Below are positions 1 through 11,844 of a stretch of DNA of 55,000 bases, piece by piece. Origin of the DNA: Chondrilla cf. caribensis (taxonomy: Eukaryota > Porifera > Demospongiae > Chondrillida > Chondrillidae); the NCBI GenBank assembly GCA_964020155.1, contig OZ026559.1, positions 4,763,174 to 4,818,173 on the forward strand, given 5' to 3'. Below the pieces are notes generated by a model. The model ran no database searches. It saw only the letters and a program-made list of their open reading frames with translations, and was not told the origin of the DNA. Position numbers and translations under genes: made by a program. Positions within the stretch are counted from its first letter, which is position 1. Every line of letters begins with the position of its first letter.

Positions 1-536
1 ATAAAAGCAAATGATTTTGATATATTATAAGCATAATTATCATTAGACAATAATATTATATTTCAACGATACTTAATGCATCTCCACATGTATATATACA
101 TTTTGTGAATACGTAATTTTATATTTGCATGCGCATGCATTACTGTGATATACTGTATGTTGTTGTATGAGTAGATTGAGAATATTGCAGAATGTCACAA
201 GCCAACTGGCAGTTTTATTAGCTTTAGAATACCTTACACTCACACACTGCAAGCTACTAGCTACTGGCCTACCAAGCAAACACACAACACTATAACAGTG
301 AGCTACACTAGAAGTACGTATATAGTGACAGTGAACCTAGTGATAAGCTGATGAAGTACAACTTAATATGTATGCAATGACTTAAGATGAGCTATCAAGA
401 ATCAGATGCTACAACAATGAAATTAAGCTACAATTACATTAAATGTTTACACACACTGGAAATGTAATGAAAGTGAAATTAATGTGATTGGCTACTATCA
501 AAGGTGTTATTACTACTAAAAATGTAATTTCCTCTG
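1..536 (-). other. Downstream (3' UTR-like) block of gene A
   Basis: This AT-rich stretch has no credible ORF. It is closely paralogous to the blocks after genes B (about 12,490-13,021), C (about 23,480-23,861) and D (about 31,190-31,712), sharing runs such as AATATTGCAGAATGTCACAA and ACTATAACAGTGAGCTACAC. It is therefore part of the duplicated unit and probably holds the 3' untranslated region and polyadenylation site of gene A. Confidence 0.6.
214..219 (-). terminator. Polyadenylation signal AATAAA of gene A
   Basis: The plus strand reads TTTATT, which is AATAAA in the transcript, about 320 nt after the stop codon of gene A. The same hexamer sits at the equivalent place after genes B, C and D, so it is conserved in all four copies. 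Confidence 0.5.
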
Positions 537-3500
537 TTAACACGTAAGCTTAGCAACGATATCAATATGACCTTTGGCTTTGGCAATATCCAGCGCCGTC
601 TGTCCCTTGTTGTTAGTCCTGTTCATGTCACATCCAAGTGCAATGAGTTTTGTCACGACATTCACATGACCTTCCGCAGCTGCAACGTGTAGTGGAGCCA
701 CTCCCTTCGTGGTTGTCCTATTTACGTCCATTCCACGGCGGGCAAGTACAGCAACAACATCCGCATGGCCCATGGTAGCAGCCAAGTGGAGTGCTGTAGC
801 TTCATCGCTAGCAGTCGCATTCATGTCACATCCAAGTTCAATGAGCTTAGTGACAACTTCCACATGACCCTTGGAAGCTGCATGGTGTAAAGCTGCACAT
901 CTCAGGAGGTCTCTCTCATTCACGTCACATCCAAGTTCAACTAGTTTGGCAACGACACCCACTCGACCTTGGTCAGCTGCATGATGTAGTGCGGTAAATC
1001 CAAGGTTAGTGGTCTTGCTCATATCACATCCAAGTTCAACGAGTTTAGCGACGACGTCCACATGACCCTCGCCAGCTGCATAATGTAGTGCGGTCAATCC
1101 ATCATTACCGGTCTTGTTCATGTCACAGTTTAGTTCAACGAGTTTAGCGACGACGTCCACATGACCATAGCCAGCTGCATAATGTAATACAGTCTGTCCC
1201 TTGCAATCAGTCTTGCTCATGTCACATCCGAGTTCAATGAGTTTAGCGACAACATCCACGTGATCCTCTGTAGCTGCAATATGTAGTGCAGTCAAACCAT
1301 TGTTATCGGTCTTGTTCATGTCACATCCAAGTTCATTGAGTTTAGCCACAACATCCACATGACCATTGAAAGCTGCATAATGTAGCGCGCTCAATACTTT
1401 GTTATCAGTCTTGTTCATGTCACATCCAAGTTCAACAAGTTTAGCGACAACATCCACATTACCCCGAATAGCTGCATAATGTAGTGCGGTCAAACCATTG
1501 TCATCGGTCTTGCTCATGTCACATCCGAGTTCAACGAGTTTTTCAACGATGTGCACATGACCCCGTATAGCTGCAGTATGCAGTGGTGTGCGGCCCTCAA
1601 AAAGGCAATCAACATCAAAACCAGGCATACCTCTATATTTCTGCACAGCATTTTCAAATTCGCTTATGTTTCCTCTAGTAGCCACACCATGCAGAGCTAC
1701 AGATACTATATTCACTGGCTGATCCTCTCTTTGCTTTGGAATCTATAGAAAATGGAGTAATGAAATAATAATGTTAAGTATATCCTAATGGCTGAAATTT
1801 TTGCAGGACTTTTATATTTGTGAGTTTAATTCGCAAATATGGGAAGGTCGTGGAAATAAAATCAAGAGATTTTCTGCACCCATTGCCCAGCTACAAAGAG
1901 CGAGAACACACAGGAGAACTCGTAGGGAATGTGCCCAACCAAGGTTGCATCTTCGTACACTCCACAGCAAACAGGTCTTCCCTGTTGTGTGGTTCCCGGT
2001 AACAGGCTAGCACCTGGCCGCTGCTGCTCCAATTACAAATGCAACTCTGAAACTCAAACCTTCAAAATATATTTTTGCTGGCTTCCTTTCCCAACGAACA
2101 ACAAAGAACCAAACTTAAACACACGGCGCGCTGAGCTAACATGTGGTCCATGGAAATAGGTAACTATTTTTCATTGCTTTGTCTGTCTACCTATCTATCA
2201 TCTATTACCATTACTTTTATCTACTCATTGAAGGCCTTGTAGACGTTAATTTCGCAAATGATGTTGGAGTTACAAAAATAAAAATGCGAAAAGTCTCAAA
2301 TCCACCAAATTCATGAATATTAAATCCCATGAAAATTTCAGGCATTAGGGTATAGCAAGATGTTTTGTCTGGTCCTTTGAAACTATACCAAGTTGTCAAT
2401 ATTGATAAATCACTTGTTTCTGGTGAAATTCCCTTAAAATCCCGATAATCAACAATTATTTTATGACATCACAGTATGCCCAGGTTAGTATTACCACTAT
2501 ACAATTATCTATCAAAGCAGTACTGTTGATGGTACAGTTGAATGTCTGAAAACAACCAGCTGACTCAATCACAAGTTGATCCTTACAATTTAACCACAAG
2601 GAAAAGGTCACTGCCTATATATTATATGTAAGCAAAAACACACAATGTATATACTGTTACAGTTTTATAATACAGACTACTTGTGAAATTATTTGTTTGT
2701 CACAAGACCTGATACCGTAGGGAGGGAAAATTTTGCGGAAGAAAATTTCGCGAATTCGCACTGAAAATGCATTTTCGTGGTTTTAATTTCGCGAGTCGCT
2801 GCCGGTGATTGTGCGTTTTTTCACGTTTTCTCTGTTCATTGACATGTATCGTTAAATGGCTGATCACGGTGACAACGGTACTATGGCGATCGGTAGGATC
2901 CTATGGCAGGAGGAACGTTTTCGATTGTACGTCCCGTGAGGGGATATCATATCTATAAGGAGATCTGCTCTCAGGGTAAATTTCGCGCAAACAAATTTTC
3001 GCGAATTTGAGCCACTCGCGAAAATAGCGAAAATTTCTCCTCGCGAAATTTTTCCGCCCTACGGTATCATGGTTGGCAAGACATTTTTCATTATTATAGT
3101 CAATGATGGTGGAATCATTGAAAGGTGAAGGTTATAAAGTGGCATTGTCTACAAAAGCTGAACTTGTTGGATGCTTGCTCTCTCATTGGCAGTTGGGTCT
3201 CTTCTATGAGTTTGGTACATCTGTTTCACAGCAGTTAACCCAGCTAATTTCCTTTGTGTTGTTCAAATATTGAAAGAAAACATTTGATTCTTTGTCTGAC
3301 TATATAGAGATATGTTCTTGGTTTTGTTAATACGTACCTCATATAAAGAGAAGGCATTCGATAGAGACAGTTTAAACTCCTTATAATGCCTCAAAGGAGT
3401 TCAAATGCATGACGATTTTGTGAAAAATGTTGGCCTTATAAGTGCCAAATAGTACCTTCTCGTATTTCAGGTGTCACTATTGTTCCAGCTATCTGACAAA

Positions 3501-6009
3501 CAAATGTACACCCCAATGGGCTCATGCCTGTCTATGTGTGTATGAATTGCAGGGGACAACAACTATAGCGGCATAGTATAACTTCTTGCCATTTTACAAG
3601 TGGTCTACTGCATACAATGTCATACACATGTTATGACATGTCACCTGTATATAACTCACTCGTAGGTCTGTCTTCAGCTGCTGGAAGGCTTTTTCCATCC
3701 TACACATATGTTCTTTATGTTCTTGTTGTCTTCTTTCTATTGTATATATATGTTCTTGTAACATCTGAAAATAATGGAGAACGTCATCTCGAGGTCCAAC
3801 AGTGTCCGGTCTGATATGTCTACTTTCCATATATTTGTCCTGACTGACAACCACCTACAGAATGATACCAAGTAGGAGTGAATGCAGCAATGGAATCTAT
3901 AGAAAATTAAGTGATCATGAAATAATAATATTAAGTATACTAAAATGGCTGAAATTTTCGCAGAACTTAATATTCACGAATTTCACAAATAAGGGAAGCT
4001 TGCGAAAATAAACTTGAGAGATTTTCTTGCACCATTGCCCAGCTACAGAACCAGAACTTGCAGGGAACGTGCCCAACCGAGGTTGCATCTTTGTACACTC
4101 CACAACGAACAGGTCTTCCCTGTTGTGTGGTTCCAGGTGGCAGGCAAGCACCTGGCTGCTGCTGCCGCTCCAAATACTCTGATAAACGTGGTATCCACGA
4201 ATGTAACTCTGAAACTTGAACCTACGAGACATTGCTGGCTTCCCTTCCCAACGAACAACAAAGAACCAAACTTGAACACATGGCGCGCTGAGCTAACATG
4301 TGGTCCATGGAAACAGGTAACTATTTTTCATTGCTTTGTCTGTATACCTATCTATCATTTGTTACCATTACTTTTATCTACTCATTGAAGGTCTAGTAGG
4401 CGTTAAGTTCGCAAATGATGTTGGAGTTGCAAAAATAAAAATGCGAAAAGTCTCAATCTGCCAATTTGTGAAAATTTTACATCCCGCGAATGTTGATGCT
4501 GTTGATGTTACAGTTGAAATGTCTGAAAACAACAAGTCGACTCAATCACAAGTTCATTCTTATAATTCAATCATAAGGAATTTAAGGTCACTGCCTACAT
4601 ATAAATGTAAGCAAAAACACACAAGTGCATGTGTATGTGACAGAAGAAGTTAAAATTGAGAGGCTACCCATAATATAAGGAGTGGCTACACATGTGGAGA
4701 TAAGTACATAATTCAAGGGCCACTGTCAGGTTTATTCTTGATTATATAGCTATAAAGTCCTATGAAACCTAAAAATACTAATTTGACTGATAAAATTCCC
4801 AACATTTAACATTCCACTGGTAATGCTAATTTATTTTATATATTTATTATAGTAATAACAGGTTCACTTGGTATTAGTGCTATATACTCCAAACAACTAT
4901 TTGAAGTTAAAATGGCTGAACAGCTGTCTGATTCAACCACACCGCAAAGATACAGTATTGCCATCACAACATTCTTGATACTGACTGAAACATCCAAGTG
5001 AGTGCATAAACCTAACCACAAGGAATTCAAAGGTCACCACCTAACATGTAAACAAAAACACACCCATGTGCAGTTTTCCATAATTATTATATGTACATGC
5101 ATGTACATATTGCACCACATACAACTCACTGGTAGGTCTTGCTTCATGTCCCGACCAAGTTTGTTCATATTTGGTAAACCATCTCGGTCGATCATCACAT
5201 CACACAATGTATGTACAGTCTCCAATGAACCATGATCTCTCATGTGGCAATACAACATGTCAACAGCAATGAGTTTCCCTGCTTCCAGTAATTTAGAACA
5301 TACATTTTGACTAATGACCTTCTTTATTTCCAGTCTCCTAGCAATCTCATGAGGATCAACATCACCAAGAAACCTGTCTGTGTACTTCTCCAAAAACGTC
5401 TTACAGTCAAATTCACCACCTGCAAAGGAGAAATCATATACTTGTACCTGAACAACACAGCCTCTCGTCCCATATCGTGTTACCCCCACTCCATGTCTGC
5501 GTATTGGACATACCACTGTGTACATACCACTGTGGCAGTACTGCATATACAGTATTAAAATATATAATTTGTACCATGCTGATATCCACTATATATATTT
5601 CTTCATTGAATTGAAAACTTTGATGAATAGACAAATCCTTTAGCTGTTCTTTTTGGAGGGGAAGGTATTTGTTAATTAAATGTTCACAAAATTTGCCAAA
5701 CAAAGTCCCGTAAAAATTAGCATATGGTATATCCCCATGCAAGACATGTTTCAGGGTAGATTTTCTTATTCCTGTAGTAAGCACGAATCACTAATCACAT
5801 AACATACTACTACCATGGCAACAACACACGAGGATGTATTGGGAACAGATGAACAAATATTCTTACATACCAATCATTCTACTCAGAGACTTTACTGGCA
5901 AATTGAGAATGAACATCTGGTACGTAAGACTAACACACAACCATAAACAGGAGATCAGTCATAATTCTAGCTACTTACCAGTTTTTTCTGGGTCAACTTT
6001 GCTAGCCAT
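537..6009 (-). CDS. Gene A: CARD-like / coiled-coil / ankyrin-repeat protein
   Basis: There are four coding exons on the minus strand: 6009-5979 (leader MASKVDPEKT), 5419-5130, 3854-3660 and 1742-537. All introns are GT-AG; phases are 1, 0, 0; the total is 573 residues. Exon 2 encodes about 97 residues of helical death-fold character, best matched to CARD (motifs FDCKTFLEKY, LHMRDHGSLETV-like and LGRDMKQDLP). Exon 3 (65 residues) is a heptad-rich coiled coil (ERRQQEHKEHMCRMEKAFQQ). Exon 4 holds about 11 ankyrin repeats of 33 residues (consensus G.TALHYAA..GHVDVV plus AKLVELGCDMNKTD) after a degenerate capping repeat (VSVALHGVA). CARD plus ankyrin suggests an intracellular adaptor or sensor; the role is inference. 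The 195-nt coiled-coil exon is unique to this copy. A retroelement fragment lies less than 200 bp upstream of the start. Confidence 0.85.
1781..2352. mobile_element. MITE family 1, copy in intron 3 of gene A
   Basis: A 5' end TATCCTAATGGCTGAAATTT is matched by an inverted 3' end AAATTTCAGGCATTAGGGTA. The flanking TA dinucleotides suggest a TA target, as in Tc1/mariner-type elements. Gene C has an empty site at about 24,940. The interior is shared with copies at 3,937, 14,163 and 32,993. No transposase ORF is present; short ORFs inside are not conserved as protein. Confidence 0.75.
2713..3066. mobile_element. MITE family 2 (TACCGTAGGG ends)
   Basis: The element begins TACCGTAGGGAGGGAAAATT and ends with the inverted AAATTTTTCCGCCCTACGGTA. 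The flanks are ...GACCTGA and TCATGGTTGG. The paralogous intron of gene D reads straight through (GACCTGACATCATGG, about 33,915-33,928), which marks the empty site and is compatible with insertion at a TA. It is about 354 bp, non-coding, and rich in TTTCGCGAA-like subterminal motifs. A shorter relative lies at 54,710-54,919. Confidence 0.85.
3937..4490. mobile_element. MITE family 1, 3'-truncated copy
   Basis: The 5' end (ATGGCTGAAATTTTCGCAGA) and interior match the copies at 1,781 and 32,993. The sequence leaves homology after ATCCCGCGAA, so the right TIR is missing. It lies just upstream of the coiled-coil exon of gene A, and the two were probably duplicated together with the intron acceptor CTATAG. 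Confidence 0.65.
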
Positions 6010-6171
6010 TTCGTTGAACTAACAAACTGAATAAATATAGAGGATAAAAATGGAGTACTTTACTTAATTGTCATAGTACAATCTACCTTAGTCTTGTATA
6101 GGCGACCATTGCAGTTGTTCTGTTTCGACACTGGTTTGTTTTAGCTCGGGATCCTCACCGATTAAAGTACA
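6010..6171 (-). promoter_or_regulatory. Upstream region of gene A conserved in B and C
   Basis: The sequence before the MAS start codon (TTTCGTTGAACTAACAAACT, then GATAAAAATGGAGTAC and the CTGTTTCGACACTGG region) is nearly the same at 16,242-16,400 and 26,747-26,910. It probably contains the promoter and 5' UTR. No TATA box or known binding site was identified with confidence. Confidence 0.4.
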
Positions 6172-7515
6172 TTAACACCCTGACTTCCTACGTTACTTAT
6201 CTACATGGGAACTAGTTTCACCCCTGTAAGGTAGCAACCTACTCAAGCACTCGCCAGGGATCTCGATGATAACCCCTTCTTGGACTTAAGGGGGTGCCGA
6301 CTCGCTCCCCCAACTGCCGTGCCACCCCTAGCCCATGAAACCTGGGCGTATTTCATGCTCACTCTACTTATATAACCAAATATCCTACTTAACTTTGCCC
6401 TGGGGGATTGAGCCTGCACCACCCTTTCACGCCATTAGGCGGAGAAAAAAAAAAAAAAAAAAAAAAAAGAATGACAAAACTGAAGAAACGCTCCAGAAAG
6501 CAGCCCGAAGCCAGCGAGGAATTGCCAACGTGCCGAACAGCTGCTCCCCGCGATCGGAAATCAGTTACGTATAATTACCAAACCCATGTTCCCAGGTAAA
6601 CCGCGGCTGCAGAAAAGGGGGCCTCCAGCTGGCTGACAACCTTACCCATTGCAGAACATGGTTTTGCACTCCACAAGGGAGCTTTTAGAGATGCCCTCTG
6701 CCTTCGCTATGGTTAGCATCCATCACTCCTGCCATCACATTGTGTCTGTGGGCAAAGATTCACAGTGGAACATGCACTTAGCTGCAGCCGAGGAGGATTT
6801 TCTTCAATAAGGCATAATGAAATACAGGATTTGACAGCAGAACTCATGAGTGAAGTATGCTATGGAGTTGGCATAGAGCCAGGTCTACAACCAATCACAG
6901 AAGAACACCTGTCCCTTAAATCCGCCAACAAAGAAGATGGAGCCCGGCTAGACATTGTGGCGGAGAATTTCTGGGGGAAAGATAGGCAACGAGCATTTTT
7001 TGACATACGGGTTTTTAACCCTTTCACTCAGAGCCATTGCAACAACCCCCTTGAGAAGTGTCACAGAAGACAAGAAATGGAAAAGAAAAGAAAGTATGAA
7101 GAGCGAATAAGAGAGATTGAACATGGCTCATTCTCACCGCTAGTGTTCACCACTGCAGGTGGTATGGGAGCAACAGCTACCGTTGTATACAAGAGATTAG
7201 CATCTCTTATTGCCGAAAAACATGCCAAACCATATGGACAGACTCTACACTGGATGAGATGCAGACTAAACTTTTCATTGTTGAGATCCTCCATTATGTG
7301 TCTACGTGGTTCAAGATCACACATCAATCACCCCTACTCCTTCACAAAGAGTAACTCCATGGAACTCGCTTGTGCAGAAGGCAGGGTCATTGAGGAGCAT
7401 TAGGTTAAACTTGTTACCGTTTGTCTACTCTAACTTCCATTACTATACCATGCCTTTATGTATTATTGATTTGATTTGTTGTAACGGAAAAAAAAAGCGT
7501 TAACTTCATCTAAAT
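6172..7515 (+). mobile_element. About 1.34-kb retroelement insertion upstream of gene A
   Basis: The paralogous flanks of genes B and C read GATTAAAGTACACTCTAATTATTGTGC without a break. In unit A the same flanks (GATTAAAGTACAT and ATTTATTGTGCAATAATAAA) are separated by about 1.34 kb. The insert holds a run of about 24 A at 6,443-6,468 and a decayed coding region typical of the C-terminal part of metazoan reverse-transcriptase proteins. The exact target-site duplication could not be fixed by eye. Confidence 0.75.
6606..7403 (+). pseudogene. Reverse-transcriptase C-terminal fragment
   Basis: One frame runs through [15 protein letters not shown], a stop TAG at 6,714 where a tryptophan is expected, then HCVCGQRFTVEHALSC (a Cys/His zinc-binding pattern), RHNEIQDLTAELMSEV, DGARLDIV..FFDIRVFNP and SLLRSSIMCLRGSRS. 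I recognise this series from the C-termini of many sponge, cnidarian and fish reverse-transcriptase proteins. The DGARLDIV..FFDIRV part resembles the core of a PD-(D/E)XK-type nuclease, which is inference. No reverse-transcriptase palm domain is present in the window. It is a truncated, dead copy. Confidence 0.75.
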
Positions 7516-7884
7516 TCCATTTATTGTGCAATAATAAAAATGGAAGGATGTGGTACGGGCTACGCTAGACTATGACAAAACGCACAACACATTATATTAT
7601 TAGGCGAAGCTAAACTACACCCCATTTCTAACTTTGCCTCCACAATTCATAAGCAAATATGGGCGGCAATGGTTAAGAGATCCCATCCGGGAGTTATAAT
7701 TGCCAAAAGTATAGGCACGTGTTTGGTTTGATGCATGCGTCGTTTAAGTATCTTTGATACACAGGATTAGGACAAGACTCTAGACGTACCTTTGTAGTAG
7801 ACACGCAGCGAATGTTCTCCGAAAGGTATAATCGTTGTCAAACGTACGCCGGAATAGGATTAAAGATCTTTGCTTAGGGTTCAC
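7516..7884. other. Unit backbone upstream of gene A, no gene seen
   Basis: It is paralogous to 18,772-18,960 and 26,915-27,270 (shared GGAAGGATAGGGTACGGGCT, GTTAAGAGATCCGATCCGGG and CGCAGCAAATGTTCTCCGAA). No ORF above background was seen. Its conservation is explained by the segmental duplication. Confidence 0.6.
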
Positions 7885-8585
7885 GTAACCGGGATTGGTG
7901 ACTCGGCCTATAGCTAGCTACCTGGTACCAAGCGTGTTCCCGGAAAATCTTATACATACAGCTAGCCGTCCGTCAAAATTTTGAGGATTACCTAGGTGAT
8001 TCTTACGTGTTAACATAGATTTTCCGATTAATATTCTGTAAAATCGGCAATTCGTAGTCTACGTTGGGGACAGCGAAATCAGGAAATGCACAGCCATTGT
8101 GACGTATATTATGGCATATTATTATCGCTAAGCTTAATCCCGCACAAAATGGCACACAGTGTTTTTTTGGAAAATTTACCAGGTCCTGTAAAATACCACT
8201 AAAATGACTCTTCTTTGCTCCGATGACACAGAGAGTAAGTCAGTGATTCACATTATTCGTGTTTTGTTGAAAAATTTCTCCAAGGAGAAGAAACACACAC
8301 TAAGTCAAAAACTGGCATTTTGTTCTACATTCCCCTTGCATGACTGCTATGCAAATATGTTAAAATATTCTACATCGTTTATACTCAGATTAGTATACAT
8401 ATGATTTTTATATGGGGTAAAAATATCTATAAAATTTCTATAGAGGAGAGAAAAAGATTTGTTTCCATATAGACTCGTTGTTGGCTATTTTAGGGGAGCA
8501 TGCTTGGGATCCAATAGGTAATAATTATTATTGCAACGTACACGTAGTAATGTGTATAAATTTAAGAGTCACCAATCCCGGTTAC
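7885..8585. mobile_element. 701-bp TIR element with perfect 20-bp ends
   Basis: The left end GTAACCGGGATTGGTGACTC (7,885-7,904) is exactly inverted at 8,566-8,585. Unit C continues from CTTAGGGTTAACGGG to TTGCTAAAACCAAAACTCGG without it, so this is an insertion private to unit A. The interior has no recognisable transposase; a 66-residue ORF at 8,204-8,404 shows no familiar domain. It is non-autonomous and its superfamily is not known. Confidence 0.8.
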
Positions 8586-8731
8586 ATGAGTATACAATAT
8601 TTATGCTAAAACCAAAACTCGGCTGGGATGGGAGGGTAGAAACAGATGGGAAGGAGCGACGAATATCGAATGATATGGGATGGAGCACGTGACCTGGGAC
8701 TGACGTCATGCCATTGGGATTAAACAAAATC

Positions 8732-8784
8732 ATAGACACTCTGAACTAACGTTACTATGGTTACGTTAGTTTAGAGTGTCTATG
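8732..8784. mobile_element. 53-bp palindromic insertion with 8-bp target duplication
   Basis: The near-perfect palindrome ATAGACACTCTGAACTAACG / CGTTAGTTTAGAGTGTCTAT is flanked on both sides by ACAAAATC (8,724-8,731 and 8,785-8,792). Unit C has a single ACAAAATC (28,433-28,440) and no palindrome. An 8-bp duplication is typical of hAT-type transposition. Confidence 0.8.
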
Positions 8785-8934
8785 ACAAAATCATTCATCA
8801 CAGCCCACATTCAACCTAGTTTAAATTTGTAATCATGTAGAGCAAAGTTTGTACAGGATTCAACATTATTGTATTGTAATATTGAAACAGGTTTGCAGTG
8901 CCAAGTATACTCTTAATATTCTTAATCTGTAGTT

Positions 8935-9600
8935 ATTCAGTCTTGTTCATGTCACACCCAAGTTCAATAGGTTTGCACAAATATCCATTGTTACCCACAC
9001 AAGCTGCCCAGTGAAGCTGTACACCTAAGGGTGTACATTTGTTAATTATAATGTCACATCCAAGTTCAACAAGTTTATATAATTATCATCGATATGCCTA
9101 TGTCCTTCACCAGCTACAATACTATGAATTGGTTGTCCCATTTTGTTGGTTTTTGTTCACATCATATCTAAGCTCAATGGGTGCATATAGCAACAACACC
9201 CACATGACCCTGTATAGCAACAACACCCACAAGATTCTCATGAGCAGTAATGTGAAGTACTGTTCATCCTGCACCTTCAACCTTATCCATGTCACATACC
9301 AGTTTGACTAATTGGCCATGGACAGTACAGTACCTACATTCATGACCTACATCAGGTGTAAAATGTAGTGCTGTGAGCCTGTCAGTGTTAGTTTGACATT
9401 CTAATTCAATGTGTTTAGTAACAGCATACATGTGACCCATGTTGGCTACTTGAAGTAGTCTATCGATCCATGTCCATCAATGGCAATCCCATCTGCATCC
9501 AGTTGACATGACGTGTGTGTTTGTAAAATTTACTGATGTAGCAAAATGTAGTGCAGTATGTCCTTTATAGTTCGTTAAGGGTTGGATATAGGAGAAATAG
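8935..9600 (-). pseudogene. Decayed ankyrin-repeat exon, unit A
   Basis: On the minus strand the DNA keeps the ankyrin codon pattern of genes A-D: plus-strand CTTGTTCATGTCACACCCAA, GTCACATCCAAGTTCAACAA and AAATGTAGTGCTGTGAGCCT. It has many stops and frameshifts. Paralogous remnants lie at 19,310-20,110 and 28,560-29,235. It is a dead ankyrin gene copied with the unit. Confidence 0.7.
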
Positions 9601-9619
9601 ACAATAATATAGTATGTGC

Positions 9620-10340
<721 letters not shown>

Positions 10341-10354
10341 ACAGTACATACATA

Positions 10355-10735
10355 GGTACATGCACACACTCAGCTGTGCACTAAGTTCCTATCTATGTCC
10401 TTACATATGTACGTACCTATCTTGTTAGAATTCCCTTCTTCTTCTCAAATTCCTCTCTTCTCTGCTGTTCACTGTCTCCTGAAAGTTGAATCAACATCAA
10501 CCTTGTTGAGTTCGACAAGTTTAGTCAATGCACCAATGTGGCCATTTCCAGCTGCAATATGGACTGTGGTCAATCCCTTGTGGTCAGTCTAAGTTCAACG
10601 AGTTTAGCAACAACTTCCATGTGACCCTCTGTAGCTTCATAATGTAGTGCAGTCAATCCATCGTTATCGGTCTTGTTCATGTCACATCCAAGTTCAATAA
10701 GTTTAGCAACGACACCCACACAACATGTTAGAGTT
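10355..10735 (-). pseudogene. PHACTR linker-exon copy fused to a broken ankyrin fragment, unit A
   Basis: 10,478-10,417 copies PHACTR exon 6 (reading DSEQQRREEFEKKKGILTR) but ends in TAG where PHACTR has AAG. Directly beside it, after the PHACTR acceptor sequence TTCAACTTTCAG, the DNA becomes ankyrin coding sequence on the minus strand (10,490-10,725) with a frameshift at KLVEL|RLTTRD. The same junction and the same frameshift occur in unit B, so both predate that duplication. Confidence 0.75.
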
Positions 10736-10739
10736 CCAC

Positions 10740-11020
10740 GTATTAAACATCCTCTTACATTATGTATGATGTGCTGTACATGATGGTTCAAGTGACATGT
10801 ACGATGTACTGTACAGGATGGCTCAAGTGACAACATGTATGATGTACTGTACAGGACGGTTCAAGTGACAACATGTACAATGTACTGTACATGCCGGCTT
10901 AAGTGACAACATGTACAATGTACTGTACATGACGGTTCAAGTGACAACTTGTACGATGTACTGTACAGGACGGTTCAAGTGACAACTTGTACAATGTACT
11001 GTACATAACAGTTTAAGTGT
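10740..11020. repeat. Minisatellite, about 38-bp unit, six copies
   Basis: Copies contain GATGTACTGTACAGGACGG and TTCAAGTGACAACATGTAC. About three copies of the same repeat are in unit B at 21,745-21,850. Confidence 0.85.
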
Positions 11021-11227
11021 CACAATTACTGTAGACTCCTCAACACATTGTAGGGTGAACAGACACAAGTTACCCCACCTCCAGTGTTCCAAGCCAACCC
11101 GGCTTCACTCAACCCGACTACAACACTAGTATCGTGTCGGTTGTGGTAGACACAATATTGTATGAACTAATCGGATGGGTTTCCTACGATATGATACTGT
11201 GTGTACATGAGTTCTTCCTATGCTCAC

Positions 11228-11287
11228 CGGTAGTTCTTCGTTTATGACTTGACGACCATTTCCGTCACAAAACCTTTTGGCGGCCAT
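11228..11287 (-). CDS. Possible leader exon MAAKRF..., unit A
   Basis: An ATG in good context (CGAAAATGGCC) opens a 60-nt, 20-residue exon, MAAKRFCDGNGRQVINEELP, ending exactly at a GTGAGC donor in phase 0. Unit B has a copy with three changes (22,121-22,062) and the same donor. Its likely downstream partner, the ankyrin fragment at 10,490-10,725, is frameshifted, so the gene may be dead or may use exons not found. An ATG in frame further upstream (MEGLSLLFF) is an alternative start. Confidence 0.4.
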
Positions 11288-11289
11288 TT

Positions 11290-11840
11290 TCGTAGTCTGC
11301 GGACGGAAGAATAGTAGGGAAAGTCCCTCCATGTGTCACTGCACTGCTGTTCCATTGGAAAATGGTGGGTCGAAATGAAGACTTCGAGCGCAATAGGTGT
11401 TTGAGTACGAAACAAAGAGATGGACGATCTATGCATGATCCACATTTAGAATATAGTTTGAAATGGGGTGGTTCTGAATACGGTATAAGTTAGTTTAGGA
11501 AACTCGTGAATAACCAGCACACGGGAATCGAGTGGTTAAGCAAATCAAGTGACGAACATGTCGCGAGTGAGTGGAATGATTGGACCATGCAAATCTGATA
11601 CACAGTTTATCGTCCAGTGGTTTTGAAATAGTATAAAATAGTATAACACTATATTGCACTCCACATGGCTAAGTAGAGTGGGTCAGAGGCCGATATAATG
11701 CATAATGAAAGTGGGGCGGAGTGGTCAGAGCATGCAGGATGGGATGATGAACTGGGAATTGATTTTAACCTGACTTGTGACAGGAGATGTGGTATGGAGG
11801 ATGTGCTTGTGCTTGTGGGTAATTAGTATTATATCTATAA
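11290..11840. other. Unit backbone upstream of leader exon, no gene seen
   Basis: It is paralogous to 22,125-22,880 and 29,700-30,225 (shared GAATAACCAGCACACGGGAA and AACTGGGAATTGATTTTAAC). No ORF of note. It could contain the promoter for the leader exon at 11,287. Confidence 0.5.
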
Positions 11841-11844
11841 CATG

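Noticed and set aside
1801..4388. Short proteins on the plus strand repeated at 1,801, 4,014, 14,154 and 32,986
   Set aside because: They are shadows of MITE family 1; frames differ between copies and have stops at different points.
4836..5030. Possible extra exon in gene A (64-residue frame, block conserved with 25,610-25,745 in gene C)
   Set aside because: After the likely acceptor GATGTTTCAG the frame set by the CARD exon (phase 0) meets TGA at the seventh codon in both genes. Conservation is explained by duplication.
6180..6440. A tRNA-derived SINE or 5S-like gene before the A-run
   Set aside because: The block looks structured and precedes a poly-A run, but no convincing A and B boxes or tRNA fold could be set by eye.
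6335..6600. Lysine-rich ORFs
   Set aside because: Produced by the A-run at 6,443-6,468 inside the retroelement insertion.
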